This document shows, one piece after another, positions 17,889-26,191 of a stretch of DNA of 64,000 nucleotides (its first letter is position 1; every line of letters begins with the position of its first letter). The position numbers and the translations under genes are program-made. The DNA is taken from contig NZ_JBFOHP010000002.1 of the NCBI RefSeq assembly GCF_040907265.1, forward strand, positions 6,138,001 through 6,202,000, read 5' to 3'. The notes beneath the pieces are model-generated. The model had not been told where the DNA came from and did not search any database. It saw only the letters and a program-made list of their open reading frames with translations. This DNA comes from Streptomyces sclerotialus. GTDB lineage: Bacteria > Actinomycetota > Actinomycetes > Streptomycetales > Streptomycetaceae.

Positions 17889-18560
17889 CTACTCCGTAGG
17901 CCTCCGCATCGACAGCAGGTCCTCCAGCTGCTCCTCCCGCGCCTGCGCCGCGACGAACAGCAGCTCGTCGCCGGCCTCCAGCGCGTCCTCCTTGTTCGGC
18001 GTGAGCACCCGCGTCCCGCGGATGATCGTCACCAGCGAGGTGTCCTCGGGCCACTCCACGTCGCCCACCTGGGTGCCCGCCAGCGCCGCCTCCGGGGGCA
18101 GCGTCAGCTCGACGAGGTTGGCGTCGCCGTGGCTGAAGCGCAGCAGCCGTACGAGGTCGCCGACGCTCACCGCCTCCTCGACCAGCGCGGACATCAGGCG
18201 CGGCGTGGAGACCGCCACGTCGACGCCCCAGGCCTCGTTGAAGAGCCACTCGTTCTTGGGGTTGTTGACGCGGGCGACCACCCGCGGCACCCCGTACTCG
18301 GTCTTGGCCAGCAGCGAGACGACGAGGTTGACCTTGTCGTCACCGGTCGCCGCGATGACGACGTTGCACCGCTGCAGCGCCGCCTCGTCCAGCGAGGTGA
18401 TCTCGCACGCGTCGGCCAGCAGCCACTCGGCCTGCGGCACCCGCTCCACCGAGATCGCCGTCGGCGCCTTGTCGATGAGCAGGATCTCGTGGCCGTTCTC
18501 CAGGAGCTCGCCCGCGATGGAACGTCCCACGGCTCCCGCACCAGCGATCGCGACCCTCAT
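17889..18560 (-). CDS. TrkA-type potassium uptake regulator (second of pair)
   Basis: This 223-aa protein has a TrkA-N Rossmann domain with GAGAVG at 7-12 and DKAPTAI after strand 2, then a TrkA-C domain (about 140-215). TrkA/RCK proteins bind NAD(H) or nucleotides and gate potassium transporters. It overlaps the upstream TrkA gene by 4 nt (ATGA), so both are made together, like the CeoB/CeoC pair of mycobacteria (Rv2691-Rv2692). No Trk/Ktr membrane subunit is adjacent; the membrane partner may be the KimA-like permease or a distant gene. Confidence 0.92.
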   Translation of the reverse strand: MRVAIAGAGAVGRSIAGELLENGHEILLIDKAPTAISVERVPQAEWLLADACEITSLDEAALQRCNVVIAATGDDKVNLVVSLLAKTEYGVPRVVARVNNPKNEWLFNEAWGVDVAVSTPRLMSALVEEAVSVGDLVRLLRFSHGDANLVELTLPPEAALAGTQVGDVEWPEDTSLVTIIRGTRVLTPNKEDALEAGDELLFVAAQAREEQLEDLLSMRRPTE

Positions 18561-19225
18561 GCGCCTGCCTCCTCGGGCCCCTCGGCGAACGCCGCCTCGA
18601 CCTTCTCCACCTCGTCGGTGCGCATCATCACGTGCACCAGATCGCCTTCCTGCAGGACGGTCTGCGAGGTCGGCAGTATCGCCTCACCCAGCCGGGTGAG
18701 GAACGCGACCCGTACGCCGGTCTCCTCCTGGAGGCGGCTGACCTTGTGGCCGACCCAGGACGCGTCGATGTGCACCTCGGCGAGCTGCACACCGCCGCTG
18801 GGATCCCGCCACAGCGGCTCGGCGCCCGAGGGCAGCAGCCGGCGCAGCATCTGGTCCGCCGTCCAGCGGACGGTCGCCACGGTCGGGATGCCCAGGCGCT
18901 GGTAGACCTCGGCGCGGCGCGGGTCGTAGATGCGGGCCGCGACGTTCTCCACGCCGAACATCTCGCGGGCCACCCGGGCGGCGATGATGTTGGAGTTGTC
19001 GCCGCTGCTGACCGCGGCGAACGCACCGGCCTCCTCGATGCCCGCCTCGCGCAGCGTGTCCTGGTCGAAGCCGACGCCGGTCACCCGGCGGCCGCCGAAG
19101 GAGGAGCCCAGCCGCCGGAAGGCGGTGGGGTCCTGGTCGACCACGGCGATCGTGTGGCCCTGGTTCTCCAGGGTCTGTGCGAGCGCGGATCCCACGCGCC
19201 CGCAGCCCATGATGACGATGTGCAT
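18557..19225 (-). CDS. TrkA-type potassium uptake regulator (first of pair)
   Basis: This 222-aa protein has a Rossmann domain with MGCGRVGSALAQTLE at the N-terminus, VDQDPTAFRRLG next, and a TrkA-C domain from about 135. The start is set at ATG 19225 because MHIVIMGCGRVG is the standard N-terminus. It is the first gene of the two-gene trkA operon. The two proteins are only distantly similar to each other, so they probably form a heteromeric RCK ring. Confidence 0.92.
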   Translation of the reverse strand: MHIVIMGCGRVGSALAQTLENQGHTIAVVDQDPTAFRRLGSSFGGRRVTGVGFDQDTLREAGIEEAGAFAAVSSGDNSNIIAARVAREMFGVENVAARIYDPRRAEVYQRLGIPTVATVRWTADQMLRRLLPSGAEPLWRDPSGGVQLAEVHIDASWVGHKVSRLQEETGVRVAFLTRLGEAILPTSQTVLQEGDLVHVMMRTDEVEKVEAAFAEGPEEAGA

Positions 19226-19451
19226 CGTCCCGCTTACCCCGCACTCCTCGTAGGCCCGCTGGCCTGCCTCAACACCCTGCTCACAACTTTCTTTCCGGCG
19301 TACCGGCCCGTCCGGGGCACCCGGCCCCGGCAACGCCCGGTCACGAGCTTATGCGGCAACGGGGAAGTTGCCCCCGCTGATGTGCGACACCACCGTAACC
19401 GGCAGGCCGGACGTACGGACTGCTGCCCTTCCCGGACGTGCCGGCCCCTGT

Positions 19452-20111
19452 TCAGCGGGGCCCGCCCGGGCTGCCGGCCCGGCCCAGCCGGGTGCCCGCC
19501 GGGAAGAAGAAGCGCGCGGGGGAGACGGTGACCGTGCAGCGGGGCTCCGGGCGCTTCAGTTCCGGCAGCCGGCCGGTCCACTCCAGGACGCCGATCCGGC
19601 CGGTTCCCAGGCGGCCGGCGAGCCGCCCGCCGAGGTAGGTCCGGTCCTCGCCGATCCGCCCGAAGGCGTTGCCGGGCAGGTACGGCACGGGGAGGCGCCC
19701 CCTGACGGGCGGAGCCACGCGGAGGGCCGCGAGCGTCCCGGTGTCGTCGGCGATGCGTACGGTTCCCTCGTCCCAGGTGAAGCGGGCCATCTCCTTCGGG
19801 ATGCCCCACAGCAGGCGGCCGCCGCGCAGGGATGCCGCCGAGTCCACCCAGATGCGGTGGCAGTACACGCCCACCCGCCGGCCGCGCCGGGCCGGGGAGC
19901 CGACCGCGAGCTCGTCGTACCGCAGCGTCCCCTCCTCGTACCGCACGAGCAGCACGGCGAGCGCGTGCCGGCTGCCGAGGGGCGCGAGGTCGGCGGGGAG
20001 CGGCAGCGCCTCGCGCGCGGTGAAGAGGGAGAGCCACAGGGTGCCGCGGGCCCGCCAGGGCGGCGCGGGATGGCCGGGCCTTTGGTCCGAAGCGCCGGTG
20101 CGGTCGGTCAT
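19452..20111 (-). CDS. Acetoacetate decarboxylase-like family protein
   Basis: This 219-aa protein has the acetoacetate-decarboxylase fold signature: VYCHRIWVDS, RLLWGIPKEMARF and the C-terminal PARFFFPAGTRLG. The Schiff-base Lys of the family is present in GIPKEMA, but the next residue, Lys in clostridial enzyme (PKK), is Glu here. The chemistry may therefore differ from acetoacetate decarboxylation. It is divergent from the RCK channel gene across 67 bp that holds a perfect palindrome. The 226 bp between this gene and trkA show no ORF. Confidence 0.75.
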   Translation of the reverse strand: MTDRTGASDQRPGHPAPPWRARGTLWLSLFTAREALPLPADLAPLGSRHALAVLLVRYEEGTLRYDELAVGSPARRGRRVGVYCHRIWVDSAASLRGGRLLWGIPKEMARFTWDEGTVRIADDTGTLAALRVAPPVRGRLPVPYLPGNAFGRIGEDRTYLGGRLAGRLGTGRIGVLEWTGRLPELKRPEPRCTVTVSPARFFFPAGTRLGRAGSPGGPR

Positions 20112-20156
20112 CGCGAACTCCTTCCGTCAGGGCGGAACGGGCTGACTTGATGATCT

Positions 20157-20177
20157 TCGAACAGGCATCCTGTTCGA
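20157..20177. promoter_or_regulatory. Perfect 21-bp palindrome at the start of the RCK-channel gene
   Basis: TCGAACAGG-CAT-CCTGTTCGA has 9-bp perfect arms and a 3-bp centre, ending 1 nt before GTG 20179 and 45 bp from the divergent start at 20111. It is a strong candidate operator. The outer TCGAAC/GTTCGA halves look like a LexA box but are 9 apart rather than 4. Confidence 0.6.
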
Positions 20178-20178
20178 C

Positions 20179-22254
20179 GTGTCCTCACTGTCACCCGTGC
20201 CACAGCAGTCCGAACCGAACCCGCCGGCGCCGCACATGGTGGTGTGCGGCGACGACTCACTGGCCCACCGGCTCGCCGTCGAACTCCGCGAGGTCTACCG
20301 CCGGCGGGTCACCCTCGTCGTACCCTCCGTACGCGACCCGCACGGCCCCCGCGTCCCCGAACCGGCGCGCGGCGGGCTCGGCCGGGCGAGCGCGCTCTTC
20401 GGACGGGTGACCGCGGCCGTGGGCCGTACGGGCACGGCGGACGGCGGGAGACCCGCCGACGGTACGGGCGGGCCGGACGTTCCGGAGGACACCGGGCCGC
20501 TCCACGTACTGCAGGCGCCGGAGCCCGACGACGAGACGCTCACCGAAGCCGGGGTGGAGGAGGCCGGTGCGCTGGCCCTCGTCTACGACGACGACGAGAC
20601 CAACATCCACGCCGCGCTGCGCGCCCGCCGCATGAACCCCCGGCTCCGGCTGGTCATCCGCCTCTACAACCGCCGCCTCGGACAGCACCTGGAGGAGCTG
20701 CTGGACCAGGCGGCCGCCGTGGTCTGGTCCGACACCTCCGACATCGACGCCTCCACCACCGTCCTCTCCGACGCCGACACGGTCGCGCCCGCGCTCACCG
20801 CCACCGCCGTGGCCGGCACCTCCAAGGTCATCGAGGTCGACGGACTGCTGCTGCGCGCAGTGGAGCACACCCCGGGCGCGGCGGCGTCGCCGCGCGCCGA
20901 CCGCAGCCTGGCCACCCTCGCCCTGCTCTCCCCCTCCGCCTCGGACGAGGAGGCCCAGGAGGGCGGGCCCGCACCGGCCCCGCCCCCGCCGGGCCGGCAC
21001 CGGCACGGCGGCCGCCACGGCCACCGGCACCAGGCCGAGGACGACGGGCCCACGCTGCTGCCGGACGACGCCGCGGCCGCGGCGGCCACCGGCCGGGCCA
21101 CGGTCGCGCTGGAGACCGTCTCCTACCGCGGCCGCAGGCCACCCGCGCGCCGCCTCAACGGCCGCGGCGCCCCGCTCGGCTCGCTGTTCTCGCCGCGGCT
21201 GCGCTGGGCCGTCGCCGGCCTGGTCGCCACCGTGCTGACCCTGGCCGTCCTCTCCATGCTGCTCACCGGGGAGCAGCCGATGCATGCCGTCTACCTCTCC
21301 CTCCTCGACCTCTTCGCGATCAACGAACCCGCGCTCGACGACCCCATGGCCCGCAAGGTGCTGCAACTGCTGTCCGGCGTCACCGGCCTGCTCCTGCTGC
21401 CGGTCCTGGTCGCCGCGGCCCTCGAAGCGCTCGGCACCTTCCGCAACGCCGCCTCGCTGCGCCGCCCGCCGCGCGGCCTCTCCGGGCACGTCGTCCTCCT
21501 CGGCCTCGGCAAGGTTGGCACCCGCGTCCTGTCCCGGCTGCGCGAGATGGGCGTCCCGGTCGTCTGCGTGGAGGAGGACCCCGAGGCACGGGGCATCCCG
21601 CTGGCCCGCCGGCTGCGGGTGCCGACCGTCCTGGGCGACGCCACCGAGGACGGCGTGCTGGAGGCGGCCGGTATCGCCCGCGCCCGTACCCTCCTCGCCC
21701 TGACCAGCGAGGACAGTACGAACCTGGAGGCGTCGCTGTACGCCAGGTCGGTCAAGCCGCAGCTGCGCGTGACGCTGCGCCTCTTCGACGACCGGTTCGC
21801 CACCGCCGTCTACCGCACCCTGCGCGCCGCCCACCCCACGGCCGTCACCCGCAGCCGCAGCGTCTCGTTCCTGGCGGCGCCCGCCTTCGCCGGCGCCATG
21901 ATGGGCCGCCAGATACTCGGCGCCATCCCCGTCGAACGCCGGCTGCTGCTCGTCGCGCATGTGGACGTACGCGGCCAGGCCGAGCTGGTGGGCCGCAAGC
22001 CCGAGGACGTGTTCCGGGCCGGCCGGCTGCGCGTGGTGGCCGTGAACAGCGGCGCGTCCCCCGACCCGGCCGAGGACCCGGAGGCCGGGCCGGCCCACGG
22101 CGGCCAGGACTGGGAGCCCGCCCGGCTGCTCCGCGACCTGCCGCCCGGCTACGTCCTGCGGCCCCAGGACCGCGTGGTCATCGCCGCCACCCGCGAGGGG
22201 CTGGGGGAGCTGCTGGGGCGCCGGCCGTACCCCGCCGGGCACCCGCCGGAGTGA
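20179..22254 (+). CDS. Double-RCK channel-like protein (CASTOR/POLLUX-like)
   Basis: This 691-aa protein has two Rossmann/RCK halves around a small membrane domain. The N-terminal half (1-330) begins MVVCGDDSLAHRLA, a degenerate nucleotide site, and contains a His/Arg/Asp-rich linker. Two hydrophobic helices lie at about 340-360 and 400-420 with a re-entrant-like segment between (MHAVYLSLLDLFAINEP) but no TVGYG filter. The C-terminal half has an intact GLGKVGTRVLSRL and EEDPEA. This layout fits ion channels with paired RCK domains. The start may be GTG 20179 or ATG 20236; the palindrome abuts the former. Confidence 0.8.
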   Translation: MSSLSPVPQQSEPNPPAPHMVVCGDDSLAHRLAVELREVYRRRVTLVVPSVRDPHGPRVPEPARGGLGRASALFGRVTAAVGRTGTADGGRPADGTGGPDVPEDTGPLHVLQAPEPDDETLTEAGVEEAGALALVYDDDETNIHAALRARRMNPRLRLVIRLYNRRLGQHLEELLDQAAAVVWSDTSDIDASTTVLSDADTVAPALTATAVAGTSKVIEVDGLLLRAVEHTPGAAASPRADRSLATLALLSPSASDEEAQEGGPAPAPPPPGRHRHGGRHGHRHQAEDDGPTLLPDDAAAAAATGRATVALETVSYRGRRPPARRLNGRGAPLGSLFSPRLRWAVAGLVATVLTLAVLSMLLTGEQPMHAVYLSLLDLFAINEPALDDPMARKVLQLLSGVTGLLLLPVLVAAALEALGTFRNAASLRRPPRGLSGHVVLLGLGKVGTRVLSRLREMGVPVVCVEEDPEARGIPLARRLRVPTVLGDATEDGVLEAAGIARARTLLALTSEDSTNLEASLYARSVKPQLRVTLRLFDDRFATAVYRTLRAAHPTAVTRSRSVSFLAAPAFAGAMMGRQILGAIPVERRLLLVAHVDVRGQAELVGRKPEDVFRAGRLRVVAVNSGASPDPAEDPEAGPAHGGQDWEPARLLRDLPPGYVLRPQDRVVIAATREGLGELLGRRPYPAGHPPE

Positions 22255-22362
22255 ACCGGAGAGAGGCAGAGAGGACCGAAGAGAGCCAGAGAGGTCCGGA
22301 GAGAGCCGGAGAAGACCGAAGAGAGCCGGAGAAAACCGAAGAGAGCCGGAGAGGACCGGAGG
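22255..22362 (+). repeat. Five 20-bp purine-rich tandem repeats plus a partial sixth
   Basis: Units begin at 22255, 22275, 22295, 22315 and 22335, with a truncated unit at 22355. The consensus is ACCGAAGAGAGCCGGAGAGG, and each unit is itself two related 10-mers. The array begins immediately after the RCK-channel stop codon. No spacer sequences, so it is not CRISPR. Confidence 0.9.
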
Positions 22363-22365
22363 CAA

Positions 22366-22418
22366 TCTGCCGGGATCCGGCAGGATTGATACCGTCCTGC
22401 TGTCCGGGAATCGGCAAT
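22366..22418. promoter_or_regulatory. Two palindromic operator-like sites upstream of PucR
   Basis: Site A at 22368-22382 is TGCCGGGATCCGGCA and site B at 22404-22418 is CCGGGAATCGGCAAT. Their centres are 34 bp apart. Both are close matches to the perfect palindrome ATTGCCGGGAACCGGCAAT found downstream of the same gene at 23674-23692, suggesting autoregulation by the PucR protein. Confidence 0.55.
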
Positions 22419-22478
22419 CAAAGCCCCGGAGGCGGCCCACGGGGGGCCGGAACGAGCAGCGGCAGGGAGCACGAACAC

Positions 22479-23585
22479 GTGGAGCGCGGCGCAGCGGAAC
22501 CGCACGGCCTCGGCAGGTACGCCGACCTCCTCGGCGAGGTGTCGCGGACCGGGCGGCTGCCCCGCCGCGAGGAGCTGGACGCCCTGCGTGAGCTGGGGGA
22601 ACAGGCCGCCGAGGACGGCGTGGGTCTGCGCGAGCTGATCGGCCGCTACCTGGCGGAGACCCGCAGGCTGTGGGGCACGCTGCCCGGCGTGGCGCGGGCC
22701 GCCGGGGCCGTCGAGCGGGCCCGTACGGGCGACGCGCTGCTCGCGGCCGTCGAGGCGGCGGTCGCCGCGCTCGGCGAGGGCCATGAGCGGGCGCAGCGCC
22801 TCGCGGTCCGGCAGGAGGAGGCAGCCCGCCGCGAATTCGTCGACGACCTGCTCTACGGGCGCAGCGACCTGGGCCGCCTCGCCGAACGGGCCGAGCGCTT
22901 CGGGCTGCGGCTGGCGGGGGAGCACGCGGTGGCCGTCGCCGAGGGCCCGGAGCGCTTCGACGACCTGCACCCGGTGGCCCGGCGCGTGGAGCGCGAGCTG
23001 CTCGGCCGCTTCGGCGACCGGGACGTGCTGGTCGCCACCAAGGACGGGCGGCTGGTGTGCGTGGCGCCGGGCGGCCGGGACGGCGCCCTGGACGCCTTCG
23101 CGACGTACGCGCGTACCGAAGGCCCCGGCGGGCGCGCCGCGCAGCGGGTCGCGCTCGGCCGGCCGCACGCCGGCGCAGGCGGCGTGGTCACCTCGTACGA
23201 AGAGGCACTGGGCGCACTGGAGCTCGCGGTCCAGCTGGAGCTGGCAGACCCCGTGCTGTACGCGGCCGACCTGCTGGTCTTCCCCGTCCTGCTGCGGGAC
23301 CGGGCCGCCATGGCCGACCTCGTGCGCAGCGTGCTGGGGCCGCTGACCGAGGGGCGCGGCGGCGCGCGGCCGCTGCTGGAGACGATCTGGGCCTGCGCGG
23401 CGACGGCGTACGTCAACGCCGAGGCGGCCCGCCGGCTCCAGGTCAGCGTGCGCACCCTCTCCTACCGGCTGGCCCGCATCAAGGAGCTGACCGGCTACGA
23501 CCCGGCCGACGGACTGCAGCGCTACACGCTGGAGACGGCGGCGATGGGCGCGCGCGTACTGGGCTGGCCGGACCGGCCGCTGTGA
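22479..23585 (+). CDS. PucR-family transcriptional regulator (CdaR/PucR helix-turn-helix)
   Basis: This 368-aa protein from GTG 22479 (GGGAG 9 nt upstream) has a long helical N-terminal part, a GGDEF-like central domain (about 140-280, HAGAGGVVTSYEEALGALEL), and the C-terminal PucR helix-turn-helix: AEAARRLQVSVRTLSYRLAR, followed by TGYDPADG. PucR proteins regulate purine, amino-acid or other catabolic genes in response to a ligand. The neighbours do not reveal the pathway. Palindromes on both sides may be its own sites. Confidence 0.88.
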   Translation: MERGAAEPHGLGRYADLLGEVSRTGRLPRREELDALRELGEQAAEDGVGLRELIGRYLAETRRLWGTLPGVARAAGAVERARTGDALLAAVEAAVAALGEGHERAQRLAVRQEEAARREFVDDLLYGRSDLGRLAERAERFGLRLAGEHAVAVAEGPERFDDLHPVARRVERELLGRFGDRDVLVATKDGRLVCVAPGGRDGALDAFATYARTEGPGGRAAQRVALGRPHAGAGGVVTSYEEALGALELAVQLELADPVLYAADLLVFPVLLRDRAAMADLVRSVLGPLTEGRGGARPLLETIWACAATAYVNAEAARRLQVSVRTLSYRLARIKELTGYDPADGLQRYTLETAAMGARVLGWPDRPL

Positions 23586-24034
23586 ATCCCCGGGCCGTCC
23601 GGTCCGTGTCGGCTCCCCACGCGCCGTCCGGCAGGGCAAGCGCAGGCCGGTACGCCATCAAAAACGCGTAAAGATTGCCGGGAACCGGCAATGTGCCGAG
23701 GCCGTGGCGAATGCCACGATCGGGGCGCACCGGCGGGTGTACGGCGGGCGGCGCGGCGTCAGGGGTCCGCGCGCCCCGCAGCGGATCGGATGTCGGCACC
23801 CTCCACGGGGGTGAGGGTGCGGACACCCCGCTCGGGGCAGGCAGTTCCGCCTTTCGAGGGGTGCGGAAAAGGTCCGTACGCGGCTGGATCGAGCCGTGGG
23901 AACAACGGATTCCGTACCCCCGGAGGGGCCCGTGAGAGCCGTGCGGACCAGTCGGGCGGTGTCCTCCGGCAGCCGCATTACCCCCTCGGGTGGCGGGTGG
24001 GCGGCGGCCTTGACGAAGGCTTAGCATCCTCTGC
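23586..24034. other. 449-bp intergenic region PucR to KimA-like permease
   Basis: No ORF supported. It contains the perfect palindrome at 23674-23692 and a TANNNT hexamer, TAGCAT (24022-24027), 7 nt before the GTG of the permease, which would give a leaderless mRNA. I see no structured 5' leader that would fit a c-di-AMP riboswitch. Confidence 0.5.
23674..23692. promoter_or_regulatory. Perfect palindrome ATTGCCGG-GAA-CCGGCAAT
   Basis: It has 8-bp perfect arms and a 3-bp centre, 89 bp after the PucR stop. It is the best copy of a motif also seen twice before the PucR start. It may serve the PucR gene or the downstream permease. Confidence 0.6.
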
Positions 24035-26086
24035 GTGTCCAAACTGACCGACGTGCCCAAACGCATCTTGATCGGGCGCGCACTGCGCAGCGACAAGCTG
24101 GGAGAGACCCTTCTCCCGAAGCGCATCGCACTCCCCGTCTTCGCCTCCGACCCGCTCTCCTCCGTGGCGTACGCGCCCGGGGAGGTGCTGCTCGTCCTGT
24201 CCGTGGCAGGCGTGTCCGCGTACCACTTCAGCCCGTGGATCGCGCTCGCCGTCGTGGTGCTGATGTTCACGGTCGTGGCGTCGTACCGGCAGAACGTGCA
24301 CGCGTACCCGAGCGGCGGCGGCGACTACGAGGTGGCCAACACCAACCTCGGCCCCAAGGCGGGGCTCACCGTGGCCAGTGCGCTGTTGGTCGACTACGTC
24401 CTCACCGTCGCCGTCTCCATCTCCTCCGGAGTGGAGAACCTGGGGTCGGCGATCCCCTTCGTGGTCGAGCACAAGACGCTCTGCGCCATCACGATGATCG
24501 TCCTGCTGACCCTGATGAACCTGCGTGGTGTGAAGGAGTCCGGCAAGCTCTTCGCCATCCCGACGTACATCTTCGTCGTCGGCGTCTTCGCCATGATCAT
24601 CTGGGGCGCCTTCCGCGGCGTGATCCTCGGCGACTCCATGAAGGCCCCCACCGCCGACTACACCATCCACGCCGAGCAGGGCGGCCTCGCGGGCTTCGCG
24701 CTGGTCTTCCTCCTGCTGCGCGCGTTCTCCTCCGGCTGTGCGGCGCTCACCGGCGTCGAGGCGATCTCCAACGGCGTGCCCGCCTTCCGCAAGCCGAAGT
24801 CGCGGAACGCCGCCACGACGCTGGCGCTCATGGGCGGCCTGGCCGTCACCATGTTCTGCGGCATCATCGTGCTGGCCATGGTCACCGGCGTGAAGATGGC
24901 CGAGAAGCCCGCCACCGACCTGCTGCACAACGGACACCCGGTCGGCTCCGGCTACACCCAGAACCCGGTGATCTCGCAGGTCGCGGCCGCCGTCTTCGGC
25001 GACGGCACGCTGCCCTTCATCATCCTGGCCGCCGCCACCGCACTGGTCCTCTTCCTCGCCGCGAACACCGCCTACAACGGCTTCCCGCTGCTCGGCTCGA
25101 TCCTCGCGCAGGACCGCTACCTGCCGCGCCAGCTGCACACCCGCGGCGACCGGCTCGCGTTCTCCAACGGCATCGTGCTGCTCGCCGGCGCCGCGGTGAT
25201 ACTCGTCTACATCTACGGTGCCGACTCCACGCGCCTGATCCAGCTCTACATCGTGGGCGTCTTCGTCTCCTTCACGCTCAGCCAGATCGGCATGGTCCGG
25301 CACTGGAACCGCCACCTGACCACGGAGAAGGAGCCGGCCAAGCGCCGCCGGATGCACCGCTCCCGCGCGATCAACGCGTTCGGCGCCACCTTCACCGGCC
25401 TCGTCCTGGTCGTCGTCCTGGTGACGAAGTTCAGCCACGGCGCCTGGGTCGCCCTGCTCGGCATGGTCATCTTCTACGTGACGATGACCGCGATCCGTAA
25501 GCACTACGACCGGGTCGCCGAGGAGATCGCCGCGGCCGACTCGCCCGACGACGAGGTCGCCCGCCCCTCCCGCGTGCACTCCATCGTCCTGGTCTCCAAG
25601 GTCCACAAGCCGACCCTGCGTGCCCTGAACTACGCCAAGCTGATGCGCTCCGACTCCCTCGAAGCGGTCAGTGTGGACGTCGACCAGGCCGAGACCAGGG
25701 CGCTGCGCGAGGAGTGGGAGCGCCGCGGCATCGAGGTCCCGCTGAAGGTCCTGGCCTCCCCCTACCGGGAGATCACCCGCCCCTTCATCGAGTACGTGAA
25801 GTCGCTGCGCAAGGAGAGCCCGCGCGACGCGGTCTCCGTCTTCATCCCGGAGTACGTCGTCGGCCACTGGTACGAGCATCTGCTGCACAACCAGTCCGCG
25901 CTGCGCCTGAAGGGCCGGCTGCTCTTCACCCCGGGCGTGATGGTCACCTCCGTCCCCTGGCAGCTGGACTCCTCCGAGGCCGCCAAGGTCCGCGCCCGCA
26001 AGCGCGCCGAGTGGAACGCGCCCGGCTCGGTCCGCCGCGGCCCGGTCGCCCAGCCGAAGAAGGAGAAGGCGGCCACGAAGAAGTAG
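24035..26086 (+). CDS. KimA-like APC-family permease (probable potassium importer)
   Basis: This 683-aa protein has about 12 transmembrane helices of the APC superfamily (KRIALPVFASDPLSSVAYAP at the start; SGGGDYEVANTNLGP in loop 2) and a soluble C-terminal domain of ~190 residues from about 490. The N-terminal pattern (rILIGRpLrs..., LSSVAYAP) and domain layout match Bacillus KimA, a K+/H+ symporter with a cytosolic domain that binds c-di-AMP. Potassium transport is inferred from that family and from nearby trkA, RCK and kdpDE genes. The TrmA-like gene follows after 105 bp. Confidence 0.8.
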   Translation: MSKLTDVPKRILIGRALRSDKLGETLLPKRIALPVFASDPLSSVAYAPGEVLLVLSVAGVSAYHFSPWIALAVVVLMFTVVASYRQNVHAYPSGGGDYEVANTNLGPKAGLTVASALLVDYVLTVAVSISSGVENLGSAIPFVVEHKTLCAITMIVLLTLMNLRGVKESGKLFAIPTYIFVVGVFAMIIWGAFRGVILGDSMKAPTADYTIHAEQGGLAGFALVFLLLRAFSSGCAALTGVEAISNGVPAFRKPKSRNAATTLALMGGLAVTMFCGIIVLAMVTGVKMAEKPATDLLHNGHPVGSGYTQNPVISQVAAAVFGDGTLPFIILAAATALVLFLAANTAYNGFPLLGSILAQDRYLPRQLHTRGDRLAFSNGIVLLAGAAVILVYIYGADSTRLIQLYIVGVFVSFTLSQIGMVRHWNRHLTTEKEPAKRRRMHRSRAINAFGATFTGLVLVVVLVTKFSHGAWVALLGMVIFYVTMTAIRKHYDRVAEEIAAADSPDDEVARPSRVHSIVLVSKVHKPTLRALNYAKLMRSDSLEAVSVDVDQAETRALREEWERRGIEVPLKVLASPYREITRPFIEYVKSLRKESPRDAVSVFIPEYVVGHWYEHLLHNQSALRLKGRLLFTPGVMVTSVPWQLDSSEAAKVRARKRAEWNAPGSVRRGPVAQPKKEKAATKK

Positions 26087-26191
26087 GGAGCACGCTCCCC
26101 GGTGGTCATGAGGGGGGTACGGCGGGCCGTAGACTAGAAGGCTGTTGTCCGCCGCACCCCCCTTCCGCACTTTCTCTGGAGCTCGCTCGCC

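Noticed and set aside
20157-20177. SOS (LexA) box from TCGAAC...GTTCGA
   Set aside because: Actinobacterial LexA sites have 4 bases between the halves; here there are 9, and the palindrome continues through the spacer.
22255-22362. CRISPR array
   Set aside because: Units are contiguous 20-bp repeats with no unique spacers, and no cas genes are present.
23586-24034. c-di-AMP (ydaO-type) riboswitch before the KimA-like gene
   Set aside because: The probable -10 hexamer lies 7 nt before the start codon, leaving no leader, and I see no ydaO-like conserved pairing in the gap.
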